Origin: Lichina pygmaea
Taxonomy: Eukaryota; Ascomycota; Lichinomycetes; Lichinales; Lichinaceae
Direction of reading: 5' to 3'
DNA length: 64,000 bases
Assembly (NCBI GenBank): GCA_963422465.1
Contig: OY730171.1
Span: 1,550,001-1,614,000 of the forward strand
The notes under the pieces are model-generated. The model did no database searches and was not told where the DNA came from. It was given only the letters and a program-made list of their open reading frames with translations. The first letter of the stretch is position 1. Each line of letters opens with the position of its first letter. Made by a program: the position numbers and the translations under genes. Positions 12,343 to 26,110 of this stretch are shown piece after piece.

Positions 12343-12445
12343 GGGGGGGGGGGGGGGGGGGTTGGGCGTGTTTTTCTGGGCATGTTCTTTCTGGGGGCCA
12401 TGGTTCCTGAGCGTGTGATCCCCCCCCCCCCCCCCCCCCCCCCCC
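12343..12445. repeat. Poly-G (19) and poly-C (26) pair
   Basis: G run 12343-12361 and C run 12420-12445, separated by 58 nt. The two runs are complementary and could fold into a G-C hairpin on either strand. Confidence 0.9.
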
Positions 12446-13108
12446 GAGTGTATTTTCCGGGCGATGATTCCTGAATTCGATTCCAGAGAGTGGATTCGGA
12501 GCATGGGTTGACGCTACTCACGACGACTTCTCGAGTCTCCTTCGTGGCGGGGGTTTACGGTAAGGATGTACCGTATGTATGTAGTGTATGTTCCGCACAA
12601 CGTTCATATCTTCCGCAAGTCGCTCCTTCGGCGATTGGCTCCTTCCGCAAATGGATTGTTTCCGTAATGCCTTCTTCAGCCATGGCTCTCCAGAGCGAAC
12701 TAGGAGCTTTCTACCTCCCTCCCTCTCGTTTCTTGGCCTCACGTTTTGGGCCTCACCCTTTTGGCCTCAATTTTTGGTATCACGTGAACCTCCCGAATTG
12801 AAAATTGATGGAGCAGCTGGATTGGATGGCTGGATTGGATATCTGGGTTAGAGACGGGCACGGCGAAGATAAGGAGGGGAAAAGAAGGAGGGGGAACGAG
12901 GGTTCAAGTAGATCAGACACTTTTTTAAGCGCTATAAGTACACGATACATAGAACAGAAGAGTACTTTGTACAGACCAACGAATGAATGAGATGGACCTG
13001 AGCAACTCTCCTAATTCGCATTCTTAGACATGACATGCACCGATCATCTTCTTCTTCTCCCTACATACCATGAGATCCTTTTATCTCTCCTCTCTCATCG
13101 AATGTCTT

Positions 13109-16100
13109 TCAAAACCCCGCCGCGCGTTTTCGTTTCCCTGGTGTTGCTTTTCCTCCCGCTGGCGTCAAGCTGATTATCGGTCTGGGGAAAGCGAGACGGT
13201 GATGTCCGCCGCCAATGCCGCGATGGTCGCCTTGGCCGCCGTGCGTGAGGTGCGTGACGGTTCGGCTCCCAAAGACACCTGGTTCGGTCTGGGTCATGGG
13301 TATGTCGCCGCCGCCGTAGTCGTCGTCGGCCTCGTGCTGCTGAGCTTCAGCGTTGGCTCGTCCGCGATCATGCCCAAGCTCATCACGCTGAAACGAATCG
13401 TGACGTTGAGCGGGTTTGCGCGAGATGTTTATCCTCGGTGTAGCGCCTGGGCCGTCGCCATCTGTTCCATTCAGCCGCCCCGCGCCGTGTACGTGTTGTT
13501 GCGACAAGAAGAAGGCGGGTGAGGGTGCGTCGGAGGGCATGGAGATTGGGCCCTTGCGTTGTTGCATTGCAAAGTTGGTCCTGAAGGGGTTAGTGGTTGC
13601 TGTTCTTCGTCCAGCCGTCGAGGGAGTGCGTGGTAGCTTTTGGAGGCCTCGTGGGCCTGGCTCGTCTTGCTTGTTTGCCGCGGCACTGAGAGCGGCGGTG
13701 GTGGATTCCCATGAATAGCCGGCGGGGTCTGTGCCAACGGTCCAGTGGGCGAGGAGAATCGAGACTGCCGGAGGTATAGGACAGGTCTGACGAGGCTTGG
13801 ATATGGACGTGTAGACGTGCAGACGAGCCAATGGATCGTCTTCTGCATTTTCAGAGGTATCATCCATTGCTTGTGCACTGGTTGAGCTTGATCTCGCGGG
13901 TAGTGGCTGAGATTGGATCTGTAAGAGATTGGACGGGCTTGTTTGCGAGTGGGAAAGAGTCTGGCTGGAGGTAGATCGACCAGTAGTGCCGAGCGTCAGT
14001 GATGGAGGTTCATATGCTTTCGATGACGCCCTGTTTGTGGGCGTGAATCGCGTAGCTTGTCTCAGAGAGCGCCAATGCACTCCAGCGGCCCTAGCTGGGA
14101 GTAGCTGAATGCTGAGGCTCGCAAGATACAGATGGACGGCCGTGTTGAGAGCAATGTGGCCACTGGATTCTATGTATGCGGTGGGCGCCGTGATGCGAAG
14201 GGGGTCAATCCAGTCTTCACAGAGGCGGCTGTGGATACGTGCGATCGAGTGACGAACGTTCTCCGCATTTGAACGGCCAACACCGGTGGAACCGTCCAGC
14301 AATGGTGGCCATGCAGCATGTCTCAAAACATGTTTCGACGGCCCTGAGCTTTCGTCCTCCGACTGCGAAGACTCGGCGAGCATGTCGATGAGGGCGGTAA
14401 CGAAAGAGGAAGCCTGATCGATGCTGGTGGCCGTCGGCATATTGCGGCATAGCTGGAACCTGAAAGGTGCATCAGCGACTGCCTGTGATGTGGGGATGGC
14501 AAAGCGTACAAGGTTAGATTTGGCCCTTCTTCCGCCCGGTTCTCCAAGAAACACCGTCTCGCGGCTCTTAGAACCCGCCGACTGCTTTTGCGCTCAGCTA
14601 GCGCATCGGCGTTCTGCTGTCCATTACGCTGTCCATGGGGTATATAATCCATCTCGAGGACGGCGTATTTATAGAGCCATTCCCATGACAGCGTCCAGAT
14701 GTCCTTATTGACGCGAGTGGTAGCTTTAGACGAGTTGCCGTGGCCGTCCCGGCCTGTTCCGCCAGGGGCTTCACAGGGGCTCAGATAATCATCTTCCACC
14801 ACGAACGCGTCGTCTTCAGCCTGCTCATGGCGCACCCTGCGGCTCAAGCTCGACGTCCCTGGGTCTGCCTGATTGATCACCTGGACCTTCTCTGCCTTCC
14901 AACGACTCCATTCAGCCGTCGTCAGACCGTTCTCGTACACACAACGATGCAGGCTCAGGTCGTTTGCTAGCACGAAAAGCGCGTAGATGTTTAGCTGATT
15001 TCCTCTGGGGATGTTTTTTGATCGTCTCGAATTGGTATTCAGCGGCGTTGAAAATTCAGTCGATACCAGCAATAGGGATGAGATATTCCGCTTTCTGGAG
15101 TTCTGCTCCTCGTCACAGTGCCATAGCTCGGCTGGGTATTCTATCCTGTATGGGTCCGACACTGAGCGTGGCAGAGTAACGTCGGCATCGGACTCTGCAA
15201 AACGAAAAACCGTGGTGAGGCCCGACAACCTCGAATAAAGTAACAACGATACGCCTGTGGGCCCATCAGTCAAGACGAAATCTATCGAGCCTCTCACTTA
15301 CTCACTACGCCGGCAATCTGTGACGGACAGCTGTAGACTCTTATCATCCAAATTCCTCGAATGCCTCCAAGAGAGCAGGACTCTGCAACCAGCAAAGCCA
15401 ACCTGCACGACGTCCGCTGCGACTGCCGGGACGGTGTCTAACCAGAAGACTTGAGATGTTGTCACAACAAAGACATGATTCATATTCATCGGGCTTCTTT
15501 GAACATCTAGTATCCAATGAGGTGTAGCCGCAAGACCGAGATCTGGGACTTGTAAACGAGGGGCCGAGCGGCTTTTGAGGTCTAAAACGGCCATTGACTT
15601 CCGGGAGAAGACAAGGAGCGTGTGGAGATTCCCAGTCCAGCATAGACGACCCCAGCCGTCTTCACTGGACTCGTGCGCCCCGATAGGTAGAGGCTCGCTC
15701 ACCAACCCACTACCCTCAAGCATTGCCTCGTACAAACGCCCGCCATGCTTCTTCCTCTCAATGTTCCACACACTCCAGGCGCCCTTCTGATCCAAGATTC
15801 CGACTTGGCGGTTATACCATGGATTGAAAGCAACGTCAGAGTGGGCAATTCCACCCGTTTGGTCGATAGATAGAGCAAGCACCGGGTTTGGGTTGATTAC
15901 CCGACAGGGCTGCCGTCTCGTTTCCGTTCGGAATGAAAGTCCTGGGGAAATCTGGCCGTACAGCGGCCGGAGAATCGTTGTTGAACCCAGCTGGCGAACC
16001 GCCAGCCATTTTCCGGGGCGCCCGTCTCGCCACGCAAAGCAGACTTGCTGCACAGGGCCGTGGTTGCCTGTCCAGTACGTTCCTCCGTCTACAGCCAAAT

Positions 16101-16656
16101 GCGGTACCCTCGGATCCGCATCATGTTGGGGTGTGTGGCTCTGACAGGAAAGATGGCGGTCCTGCACTGCGAGGAGACGCACGGAGTCCCGAGCATCTCC
16201 AGCGACAGCAGCCACAATAGGGACTGACGGGGCACATGATCGTGCGAGATCCACATTTCGCGCTTCTCCAAGTGCAAGACGACTTCCAATGGCAGGGTCG
16301 TGATGGAAAGCGACTTTCGTTACTGCCTCTGATATCTGTGCCAATGGTTGCAGAAGATGTGCTCCAGGAGCAACTTCTGGATAGTTCTTGAGTAAGTTTT
16401 TGATGGCACGATCTTGACTCTCTGAGAGACCTTCATATACCCTCTCTCCTGAGACGAGCACATCATGACAGTCAAGATATCGGAGGGTATGGTCTAGGCT
16501 CCTATATCAGCAAGCCACCTTCCATCGAATAAGAGGCGGTGCCATCTACGCACGTCGGCCGGGTTCACGAGAGAACCTCCAGGTCCTGTCCTCGCCGTCA
16601 TAGAGGGCTCGACCAACATGTCCGTAGGTCAGATCCGTCGTCCGCTGGCTATCCAT
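13109..16656 (-). CDS. RRN6: RNA polymerase I-specific transcription initiation factor RRN6-like
   Basis: Core-factor subunit that helps recruit RNA polymerase I to rDNA promoters in the nucleolus. Four exons: 16656-16550, 16501-15306, 15254-14510, 14459-13109 (3399 nt, 1132 aa). N-terminus DLTYGHVGRALYDGEDRTWRF matches the start of fungal RRN6. The beta-propeller part includes HWILDVQRSPMNMNHVFVV, FWLDT and VLLSWRHSRNLDD at the end of exon 2. The middle has LNIYALFVLANDLSLHRCVY. The extreme C-terminus is the basic KRKRAAGF typical of the family. The 49-51 nt introns are short; intron 2 uses donor GTGAGTAAG and joins DCRRS to VSLLLYSRLSGLTTV. It is divergent from SPC25. The Ser/Thr/Gln-rich exon 4 is poorly conserved. 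Confidence 0.9.
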
Positions 16657-17106
16657 TGGGTTCGTACTGGGTCCGGGGTCCACCGCTATCAACAGCTAGT
16701 AATTCCATTCCAAACGCGTCAATCTCAGCTGACTGTTGGTACTGCCCGCGAAGCCCTGGCATTATTAGCTCCCACGGCTCCATCACGCAAATGAAGCAGG
16801 GGTGGGCACATTACAACATGAAGATCGCATCTGGAACATCTTTCGTAAGTCGCGATACTGTCGCTTGATTTTTAGCTGTATGATGTACGTACTACTATTA
16901 CAATTTTTGTTACGCGTTTCTTGCGCAGTTTTGATTGTTGTCAGAGCAACTACCGGCACTGGGTCACGTGCCAAGCAAAGATACACAACATTCAAGTCGC
17001 ATCATCCGTTTCAGCGCAGTCCCGAATGCAGAACCCGATCCAGCAGATTGACTGATTGAGCAAATTCACCCAGCAGTGAAGCTTTGAACTCGGACTCAAT
17101 CCTACC
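16657..17106. promoter_or_regulatory. Divergent promoter of RRN6 and SPC25
   Basis: A 450-bp gap between outward-facing start codons. Contains a TCACGTG site at 16964-16970 and an AT-rich patch at about 16860-16925. No gene inside. Confidence 0.5.
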
Positions 17107-17967
17107 ATGGCATTTGAACCCTCCATGTCCACCAGCGCAATGCGCCCCCCATTCGCATCAGCAAATGCGCCCTCGATGGCCGACTCGCTGCCGAACATCA
17201 ACTTTGGCTTCGACGAGCTGCGAGACCGGATGGCGCGCTTCACGGCGAGATTCGACGACTTTATCGAGACAGGGCGGAAACGAGTGCTGGAAGAGAGGAA
17301 TCAGTTTCGAATGAACGTAGCAGAACTGCAGGGTCAGTGATTGCTGCCGAATGCCCCCGTCCCCGTGCCGTCCTAGGAGCATGACTCTGACATGGTCGAT
17401 CCCACAGAGGACCGGCGCATGAAGGCGAAAGACATTGAGATTCTGGCGCTCAAGTCCGCGACGCACGTGCAGGGTCTCGAGAAGGAGGCGCTCGAGACGG
17501 CCGAGATGGAGGCGGCGATTGCGTCGGTCAGCGCGCAGCACGACGCGCGCGCGACCGAACGCGACAGGCTCCGCCATCAGATCGAGGACACGCAAAAGTC
17601 GATCGGCCAGCGCGTCGAAGCGCAGCGCGAGCACGTGAGCCGGCTCGACGCGCAAGCGCGGTTCAACGTGCCGGAGCTGGACTTCTGGCAGAGCTACCTG
17701 TGCCTGCGGATCGAGGGCGCCGGGATGGAGGACCGTCTGAACTTCGTGTACACGCACGTGGACGAGCGCGACTGGGAGCGCGAGGCCTGGTTCGAGCTCA
17801 GCATGGGGAAGAGGGAGTACGAGGTCCTGCGATGCCAGCCGAAGCTCGAGCCGTCCGCGATCCAAAAGTCCCTCGATCGGCTGAACGAGGGCCGCAACCT
17901 CGGCGCCTTCCTCAAGGACATGAGAGAGCTCTTCGTGGCCGCGACCAAGCACGGCGGTAGGGGCTGA
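17107..17967 (+). CDS. SPC25: Kinetochore protein Spc25
   Basis: Subunit of the NDC80 complex, linking kinetochores to microtubules. Exons 17107-17332 and 17408-17967 (786 nt, 261 aa). Layout: short N-terminus with FDELRDRMARFTARFDDFI; long coiled coil through MKAKDIEILALKS to about residue 170; globular C-terminal Spc25 domain with NVPELDFWQSYLCLRIEG, then DRLNFVYTHVDERDWEREAW, a segment ending FELSMGKREYEV and NEGRNLGAFLKDMRELF. Intron 1 is GTCAGT...CACAG and splices AELQ to EDRRMKAKD in phase 1. Length fits fungal Spc25. It is transcribed in the same direction as MZT1, 504 bp downstream, and divergently from RRN6. Confidence 0.95.
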
Positions 17968-18471
17968 TCTCTCAACTCTGCAGCTCAGCTTGGTTCTGGC
18001 GGGGCTGGAATGCGGAAGATGGTCGACCTTCATTCGAACCTACCAGTCGTTGTGGTCTCTGGATGCATACGGTTGGGAAAGGATCCTCGACATTGTCATC
18101 CAGGGACAGCGGACCTATTTGTTTGTGCCATGTTTAACGACGCGAATCATGTATACCTATACCCGTGTTTCTCATCTGTATTCTCCACACGTACGATGCT
18201 CGACCATTTCGTCCGTAGCGATATTGCCCCTCTGCAGGTGCTTGAAGATGTCCAGAAACCATGTAACCGCTCCCATTCTGTTACCGCACGTCACGACACT
18301 CCCTCCAAGCTACTTCATATGGTCTCTACCAGCAACATAAAAAACAGCAATAGCGAAAGCAGCTCAGTATTTGCAGATCAGATCACCGTGAAACCCTTTC
18401 CGGCGACGTCAGGATCATCATCATCGTATTTCTAACGAACAGCGCGGGTCTCACTCTCCCGGCCCAGCACC
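17968..18471. other. Spacer between SPC25 and MZT1
   Basis: SPC25 3' region and MZT1 promoter/leader. Open frames here have no recognisable domain; nothing further seen. Confidence 0.5.
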
Positions 18472-19086
18472 ATGCCCCCACCTCCCGTTGCGCCGCCGAG
18501 AACAGGCACCAAGCGACTCGCAGCGCGCGAGGTGATTGACGTTCTACACGAGATGTCCGCTCTACTGGTCAGTCAGGTCGCAGCTCTACTATTTCGTCTA
18601 CGAGCCTCTCGACCCGTCTCCTATCGCGCAAATCTCTCCTTCGCATGCAGTAATGTGGGGTGTCGCAAACCCCAGAGGCTGATCGCAATCGTACTATTAC
18701 GTGATAGAATACGCATCTCGATAGAAGCCAACTGTCGTTGTGCGTCTCGTTGTTGGAGAACGGGATCAACCCCGAGGCTTTGGCTGTGAGTGTAGCTTGC
18801 TTCCTGATGTGACTATTGTTACTATTATTGCTACCACTGCTTGCGCTGGTGTTCATGCGGGTGCTTTCCACCCAGCCTTCCTACGTGTCTACAGCTTAGA
18901 TCTGCGCTGCCTCTCCTTGAGCGAGCCGGATCACGAGAAAGGGGCAGATGAATTGACCAGAACCGGTTCATTCGTCCCTGGCGCACGAGCTGACAGATCA
19001 TCAACTGACAGGCTATCGTCAAAGAGCTCCACGACGAGGGCGATCGTCGGCGGGTTACGCGTCTTGAGAGCGAGTACGGCCAATAA
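18472..19086 (+). CDS. MZT1: Mitotic-spindle organizing protein 1 (MOZART1)
   Basis: Small gamma-tubulin complex subunit that docks gamma-TuRC at microtubule-organising centres. Three short exons: 18472-18567, 18708-18785, 19012-19086 (249 nt, 82 aa). Exon 1 encodes [20 protein letters not shown] then [12 protein letters not shown]; exon 2 [19 protein letters not shown] then INPEALA; exon 3 [20 protein letters not shown] then EYGQ and stop. The helix [14 protein letters not shown] and the [10 protein letters not shown] segment are family hallmarks. Both introns are in phase 0 (GTCAGT...GATAG and GTGAGT...GACAG) and long relative to the exons, so no single open frame shows the gene. Length matches the family (about 70-90 aa). 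The third exon is less conserved but closes exactly in frame. Confidence 0.92.
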
Positions 19087-19618
19087 GGGGCTCCTTCTCA
19101 ACGACTAGAGTCATGCTTGGCAGATAGAAGTTGGGTACTACTCTATGAAATTGTCTAACGGAGTATGAAGACGACTTTGTCATGGTTGCCTTGCAGGCGT
19201 TCGACTGCTACTTACGGTCTTGATTTATCTCAACTTGATGATGATGATGATGACCATGATAAGGACCTTGATGATATGGGCTCAGGGCATATTAGAACTC
19301 GTGAGCTTGCATATAGAACTGGACACTGTTTCACCGAGGCTTGCCATATCATCTTCGAGAGAAGGTGAGAGCTTGATGAATCAAGCCTACTTGGGGAGAC
19401 TCAATCTGATCTGGCTGGCTCGCGAAGAAGTCGTTTCGAGCAGGCGATAGTGGGATGAAGTAGTTATGCCAGGTCACCAGAGTCGAGTCGTCGTAGTCCA
19501 ACCGCCAAATAACCACTACGTACGCGCCCACAACAGTATAAAGCCGACCGACCTCGATAAAGTGAACTGCATGAAGAATGGCAACGCACGACGCTAAGGC
19601 CACCACCCGCCTACCACC
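19087..19618. other. Spacer between convergent MZT1 and CUE5-like genes
   Basis: Holds a short gatgatgatgatgac run near 19235 and no supportable gene. Probably two overlapping 3' untranslated regions. Confidence 0.5.
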
Positions 19619-21179
19619 CTAGGAGTCTGGCTTGCCGCCCGAACCCACTCCTGCCTTCGGCGACTTTCCGATACTTTCGGCCATTGCAGCGGCTGAAGCC
19701 TTCTGCAGACGATCGGCATCGCCGTCATCGCCGTCCTTCGGGATGGCGGTCGTCGTTGTCGTCGAGCTTGTCTTGGCATCACGTTCATCGTCGCTGTCAC
19801 CGAGACTAAATGGGTCGTTGTCGGCCATCGGGCTTGGCTCGACCGCCTTGAGGGGCTCCCATTTGCTGTTCTTGCCCGCTGGCGATGGCCGACGCTCCGG
19901 CTGCTGGGACGACGGTGTGACGCCGATCTCGGCTGGCGGTCCGGCCTGGAAGGAGACCTTGCGCGAGCCTGTACCCGGATTGGTCGAGGTGGGCTTGAAA
20001 AGATTGGGGTTTGCGAGGGGACGCGACGATCGAGGATGATGCGCTTGCCGGAAACTGTCAGTGTCCGGAGGCATGTGCGAGAGATGACAGGGCTCACCGT
20101 CGTCGTCTTTCAGCTCCAGCGCGCCAAAATCGTCTCCAAGAACTTGAGGGTCTGCATCGTATCGATCGCGCTCTCCGCTTCTCCTGCCCGATTCTGCGCT
20201 CCTTCTAGCTCCGTAACCTTGCTGGTAAGAACCAGCACCGTAGCTTTGGCTTGGAGTTCCGCTCATCTCGTCCGATTCGTCCCCATCAATCTTCTTCCTC
20301 AGGTCGGTCACCCATCTGTTCACCTTCGACTGCGTCTCGAAGAACGTCTTCCGAATATTCTCCTTGATCACCGGAAGATCATCTGGTCGTACATCAACAC
20401 GCGACACCTTTGACGGTGGTAAGTGCCAGGCGTACCGTCAAAGAAGCTATGGTCATCTTCATCGAGCTCGCTCGGTTTGAGACCTGTCTCCCTTTGTCGA
20501 GCCGTTGAAGATGGGTACATCCGATCACCCCGAGACGTAGTATCTGCTCGACGAGCGACAGTTTCTCCATAGTGCTGGGCCAACTGCCGAGCGTAGAGTT
20601 CGTCTGCTTCCAATTGATCTCTAGGAGTGGTTGTGGTCGCATCCGGCACCTGTGGTGGGCGGTTCGGGCGAGGCGGCTGCGGTGGCGGCGTGGGCTCCTC
20701 TTGCGCTGTCGGATCGGACATGCCTGTGGAGGCTCTGTCAGCCCGTATCACACCTCACCAAGCACGAAGCTTACTCAGTAGTGCGTTGAACGCCGGCTCG
20801 ACTTTCCCACCACTGGCCACAAGGACTGCCCTGATGACTGCTGCGTCGATGCTCGGAAAGGCGTCTTTAAGCGTTTCCTCAGCCTGGTGACGCGGGCTCA
20901 CGGGCCGCGGTGGCTTCGGAGGAGGCGCTTCATCGTCATCACCAGCTTCTCGCGTGACGCCGTGCTGCGCAGAGCTCGTCCTTGATGGCGCGAGCCCAGC
21001 CTCGGATCCTGTCGCTTGAGCCGTGTTTGTTGGAGTTGCAGCTGGAGCTCCTGAAGACGGATCGATTCCTTCTGCAGCGCTGCCCACCTTCGGCTTCTCC
21101 TGTGGTATGGTCAGTCTTTTGCGCTGCGACGAGTGAAGACAGCACCTACTGAGAGCTCTTCGGTCTTTTCGTCAGCCAT
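19619..21179 (-). CDS. CUE-domain ubiquitin-binding protein, Cue5-like
   Basis: Likely ubiquitin-binding adaptor; yeast Cue5 links ubiquitinated cargo to Atg8 for selective autophagy. Exons 21179-21150, 21099-20775, 20723-20436, 20382-19619 (1407 nt, 468 aa). The CUE domain is EETLKDAFPSIDAAVIRAVL then ...KVEPAFNALLSMSDP (about residues 75-120), crossing intron 2. Downstream are ADELYARQLAQHYGE and DDDLPVIKENIRKTFFETQS then KVNRWVTDLRKKIDGD, both conserved in filamentous-fungal Cue5 proteins, and a C-terminal WEPLKAVEPSPMADNDPFSL then GDSDDERDAK. A possible fifth intron in the last exon (donor GTGAGC at 20101, 54 nt, in frame) would shorten the protein to 450 aa. First exon is only 30 nt (MADEKTEELS). 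Shares a 332-bp divergent promoter with DHX35. Confidence 0.88.
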
Positions 21180-21511
21180 GTCGTTCTCACTTAGTCCTCG
21201 TAGGCAAGAGAAGTCGTAGGTATGCGTGCGTTGGTGCCTCGTCCGTACGGCAGAGACACCTCCGACTGTAGGTTACGCGTACGTACGGGGACGTGGAGGT
21301 ACGTCACGCTTATCGATAGAGCATACGGTACGGTACGGCACGGTAGATCTTTCGGTAGACGTCGCGGTCCAGAAACGCAGCACGGTACGGTACGTATGGG
21401 TACGATACAGTACAGTACGGAGTACGGAGTACAGTAGAGTACGGTAAGGAAGAGCCGCACGAGCCGCCAATTATTGTCTCGTCACTCAGCGACAGCTCAG
21501 CAGTGCCCTCC
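21180..21511. promoter_or_regulatory. Divergent CUE5-like/DHX35 promoter made of GTAC-type repeats
   Basis: The 332-bp gap between two start codons is largely a GTAC island (21225-21450) with runs such as acggtacggtacggcacgg and gtacggagtacggagtac. Whether these are functional sites is unknown. Confidence 0.5.
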
Positions 21512-24082
<2,571 letters not shown>

Positions 24083-24719
24083 TAGGCCATGTGGATACTG
24101 TCGTGTATGTTACGGGCTTCTATTTTGGCTTGGAGGGGCTTTCTCGTGGGGAGCTTTCTGTGGGGGGCTTTCTGTGGGAAGGTTTCTGTTAGGGAGCTTT
24201 TTTGGTTTGAAGGGGGGGGGGGGGTGCTTGTCTTGGGTGAAGGGGTGTACGTGCGTATCTTCCAGTAGATGAGATGCTCGAGTTGGAAGTATCTGACTTG
24301 GGGATCTCTCTCTTTTCTTCCATCCCTTCCCCATTCCTTCCTGCTATGATCAGCACCCCAAAATCTTCCACGATCACCAGCCAAAAAATCCGTCAATGAT
24401 CAGCAGCAGACCAAAAAGAAGCCCTCTCGAACAAACCGTGCTTATTCGACTAAAGAAACCCCCTCCCCCCCCCCCCCAAACTACGTTACGGACGAAGAAG
24501 TTCTACCGGTGTGGGCGTCGATAGCAGGGAAGGAGCAAAAAGAACAAAGACGGGATGGGAGGAAATGGAGAAAAGGAAGAAAAGGAAGAGAAGGAAGAAA
24601 AGAAAGAAGAAAGGCTTCCTTTTTTTTTTTTTCTTCTCCTCATCCCCGACACGCCAGTCACCAGAATACATCTTTTGGTGCTTTGAGAGGGGCCGGAAGA
24701 GAGGATTCTTTTAGGCCTT

Positions 24720-24773
<54 letters not shown>

Positions 24774-25004
24774 GAGGAAAGGAAGGGGGGATAGGAGATA
24801 TCCTGGAATCATGACTTTTACATCTATAGCAGTATGTTGTTTCTCGACTAGGTCTCTTAAGAAGAAGGAGAGAGAATGACTCTTCAGAATGGGTATGCAT
24901 CTCTAGATATGAGTGTCTCCGGACGTGAGGTCAAGGTAGGATTGCATTGCTCCATGTCCGACGGACGACGACCCTGACGGACGACGACCGAGACGACGAC
25001 GACT

Positions 25005-25058
<54 letters not shown>

Positions 25059-25091
25059 CCGACGACGACAAAGAACAGAAAAAAACACCAC
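24083..25091. repeat. Microsatellite-rich spacer between convergent DHX35 and PITH genes
   Basis: No gene. Contains about five degenerate copies of a 16-nt unit like ggggagctttctgtgg (24133-24202), G13 (24212-24224), C13 (24465-24477), an A/G-rich stretch (24525-24620) followed by T12, (GA)23 (24725-24770) and an uninterrupted (ATG)18 (25005-25058) just past the PITH stop codon. Confidence 0.9.
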
Positions 25092-25949
25092 TCAGTATCC
25101 CTCCGCGTCGTGGCCCAGACCGGTGCCAAAGCCCGTTCGCGTTCCAGGCACGGGAGTGTGGTCCGAAGGATTGGCCGCGGCCTCGTACGTGACGTTGATG
25201 GGTTCGCGGCTCAGGGGCATCCAGTCGCCCTTGAAGCCGAGGAAGGAGAAGCGCGTGACGTCGTCGGCATCGCCGTCGTTGAAGTTGTCCGGGAAGAAGA
25301 GGGTGATGCTGCGGGTCGTGTTCCAGAGCGCGCGCTTGAGCGGCACGTCCTGGACCTCCGACGTCCGCGACAGCTCCAGCGTCTGGGTCGGCTGCGTGTC
25401 CGAGGCCGTGTCGAAGTCGAGGTCCTCGCGGTTCAGAAAGAGCTTGACCGTCTTCGGCGCGGTCCGGTCCGCCGACGACCGCAGCAGGATCGAGTGCAGC
25501 TTGACCTGACCCGTGAACCTGTGCTGTTTCTTTAGCGCGCTGCGCTTCTTTCTCGGCGCCTGCCTCGTCGGCTTGAGCCATCTCGTTTCGTGGCTTCGTG
25601 GCGTGCGATCGATGCCGCCTCCTCCTCCTCGAAGCACCCATGTGACGACCTTGTTCCAGAGCTCATGATATTCGAGGAGAGAGACTCACGGGAGGTACAT
25701 CAACAGCTGCTCGTCTGCATCGCTGACGAGCTCGGGGGTGGTCTCCATGCGCTTGTCCCAGCCCTTCTTGACCACGGCCGCGCCCGAATTCAGCACCGAC
25801 TCGTTGAGAGTGTTGATCTTGTCGAATTCAATCTGTCCGTACAGATAGCTCTGCAGGGCAGGCGTGATGTCATCCGTATGCGAATGGTCGTGGTCGTGGC
25901 CGCCATGGCCGTGGTCGTGATCGTGCTCGTCGCGGCAGTGGCTCGGCAT
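25092..25949 (-). CDS. PITH-domain protein (PITHD1-like)
   Basis: The PITH domain is the proteasome-interacting module of thioredoxin-like TXNL1; stand-alone PITH proteins are widespread and poorly understood. Exons 25949-25690 and 25518-25092 (687 nt, 228 aa; human PITHD1 211 aa). A His/Asp-rich N-terminus (HDHDHGHGGHDHDHSH) is followed by LYGQIEFDKINTLNES, KGWDKRMETTPELVSDADEQ, then across the intron PFTGQVKLHSILLRSS, FFPDNFNDGDADDV and FSFLGFKGDW, the core of the domain. Intron donor GTGAGT, acceptor GCACAG, phase 2. The His-rich stretch may bind metal, as inference only. Promoter side carries CACGTG at 26066-26071. Confidence 0.93.
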
Positions 25950-26110
25950 GATTTATGTTGCTTCCAGCTCTTACTGTAAGCTCCGGTTACGCATCGTTGA
26001 GGTGGGGTGGCACTGGCGGGGCACTGAAGGGGCGCTGGTGGGGTCGTTCGCCAAACCGCAACAGGCACGTGACTTTACAGACCTCCCAACCAGAAGTAAT
26101 GCTGCTTGAC
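25950..26110. promoter_or_regulatory. PITH gene promoter region
   Basis: Short region upstream of the PITH start with gcacgtgac at 26065-26073, an E-box-like motif repeated in other promoters of the window. Confidence 0.4.

Larger units (their letters stand above)
11459..13108. other. Low-complexity intergenic spacer between convergent genes
   Basis: No gene supported between the 3' ends of the CHY/RING gene and RRN6. It holds a ctggtg run (about 11630-11675), imperfect repeats of tccatcgtgactt (11795-11860), an AGACC pentamer array, degenerate copies of gctcatgatcgtgga (11995-12140) and two long homopolymers listed separately. Confidence 0.6.

Noticed and set aside
20058-20101. 43-nt intron in the last CUE5-like exon ending at CTGACAG
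   Set aside because: It would break the frame of the conserved C-terminus. Only a 54-nt version ending at CAAG, or no intron, keeps it open.
25003-25641. Met-run and His-run frames over the (ATG)18 repeat
   Set aside because: Microsatellite translations overlapping the real PITH gene in other frames.
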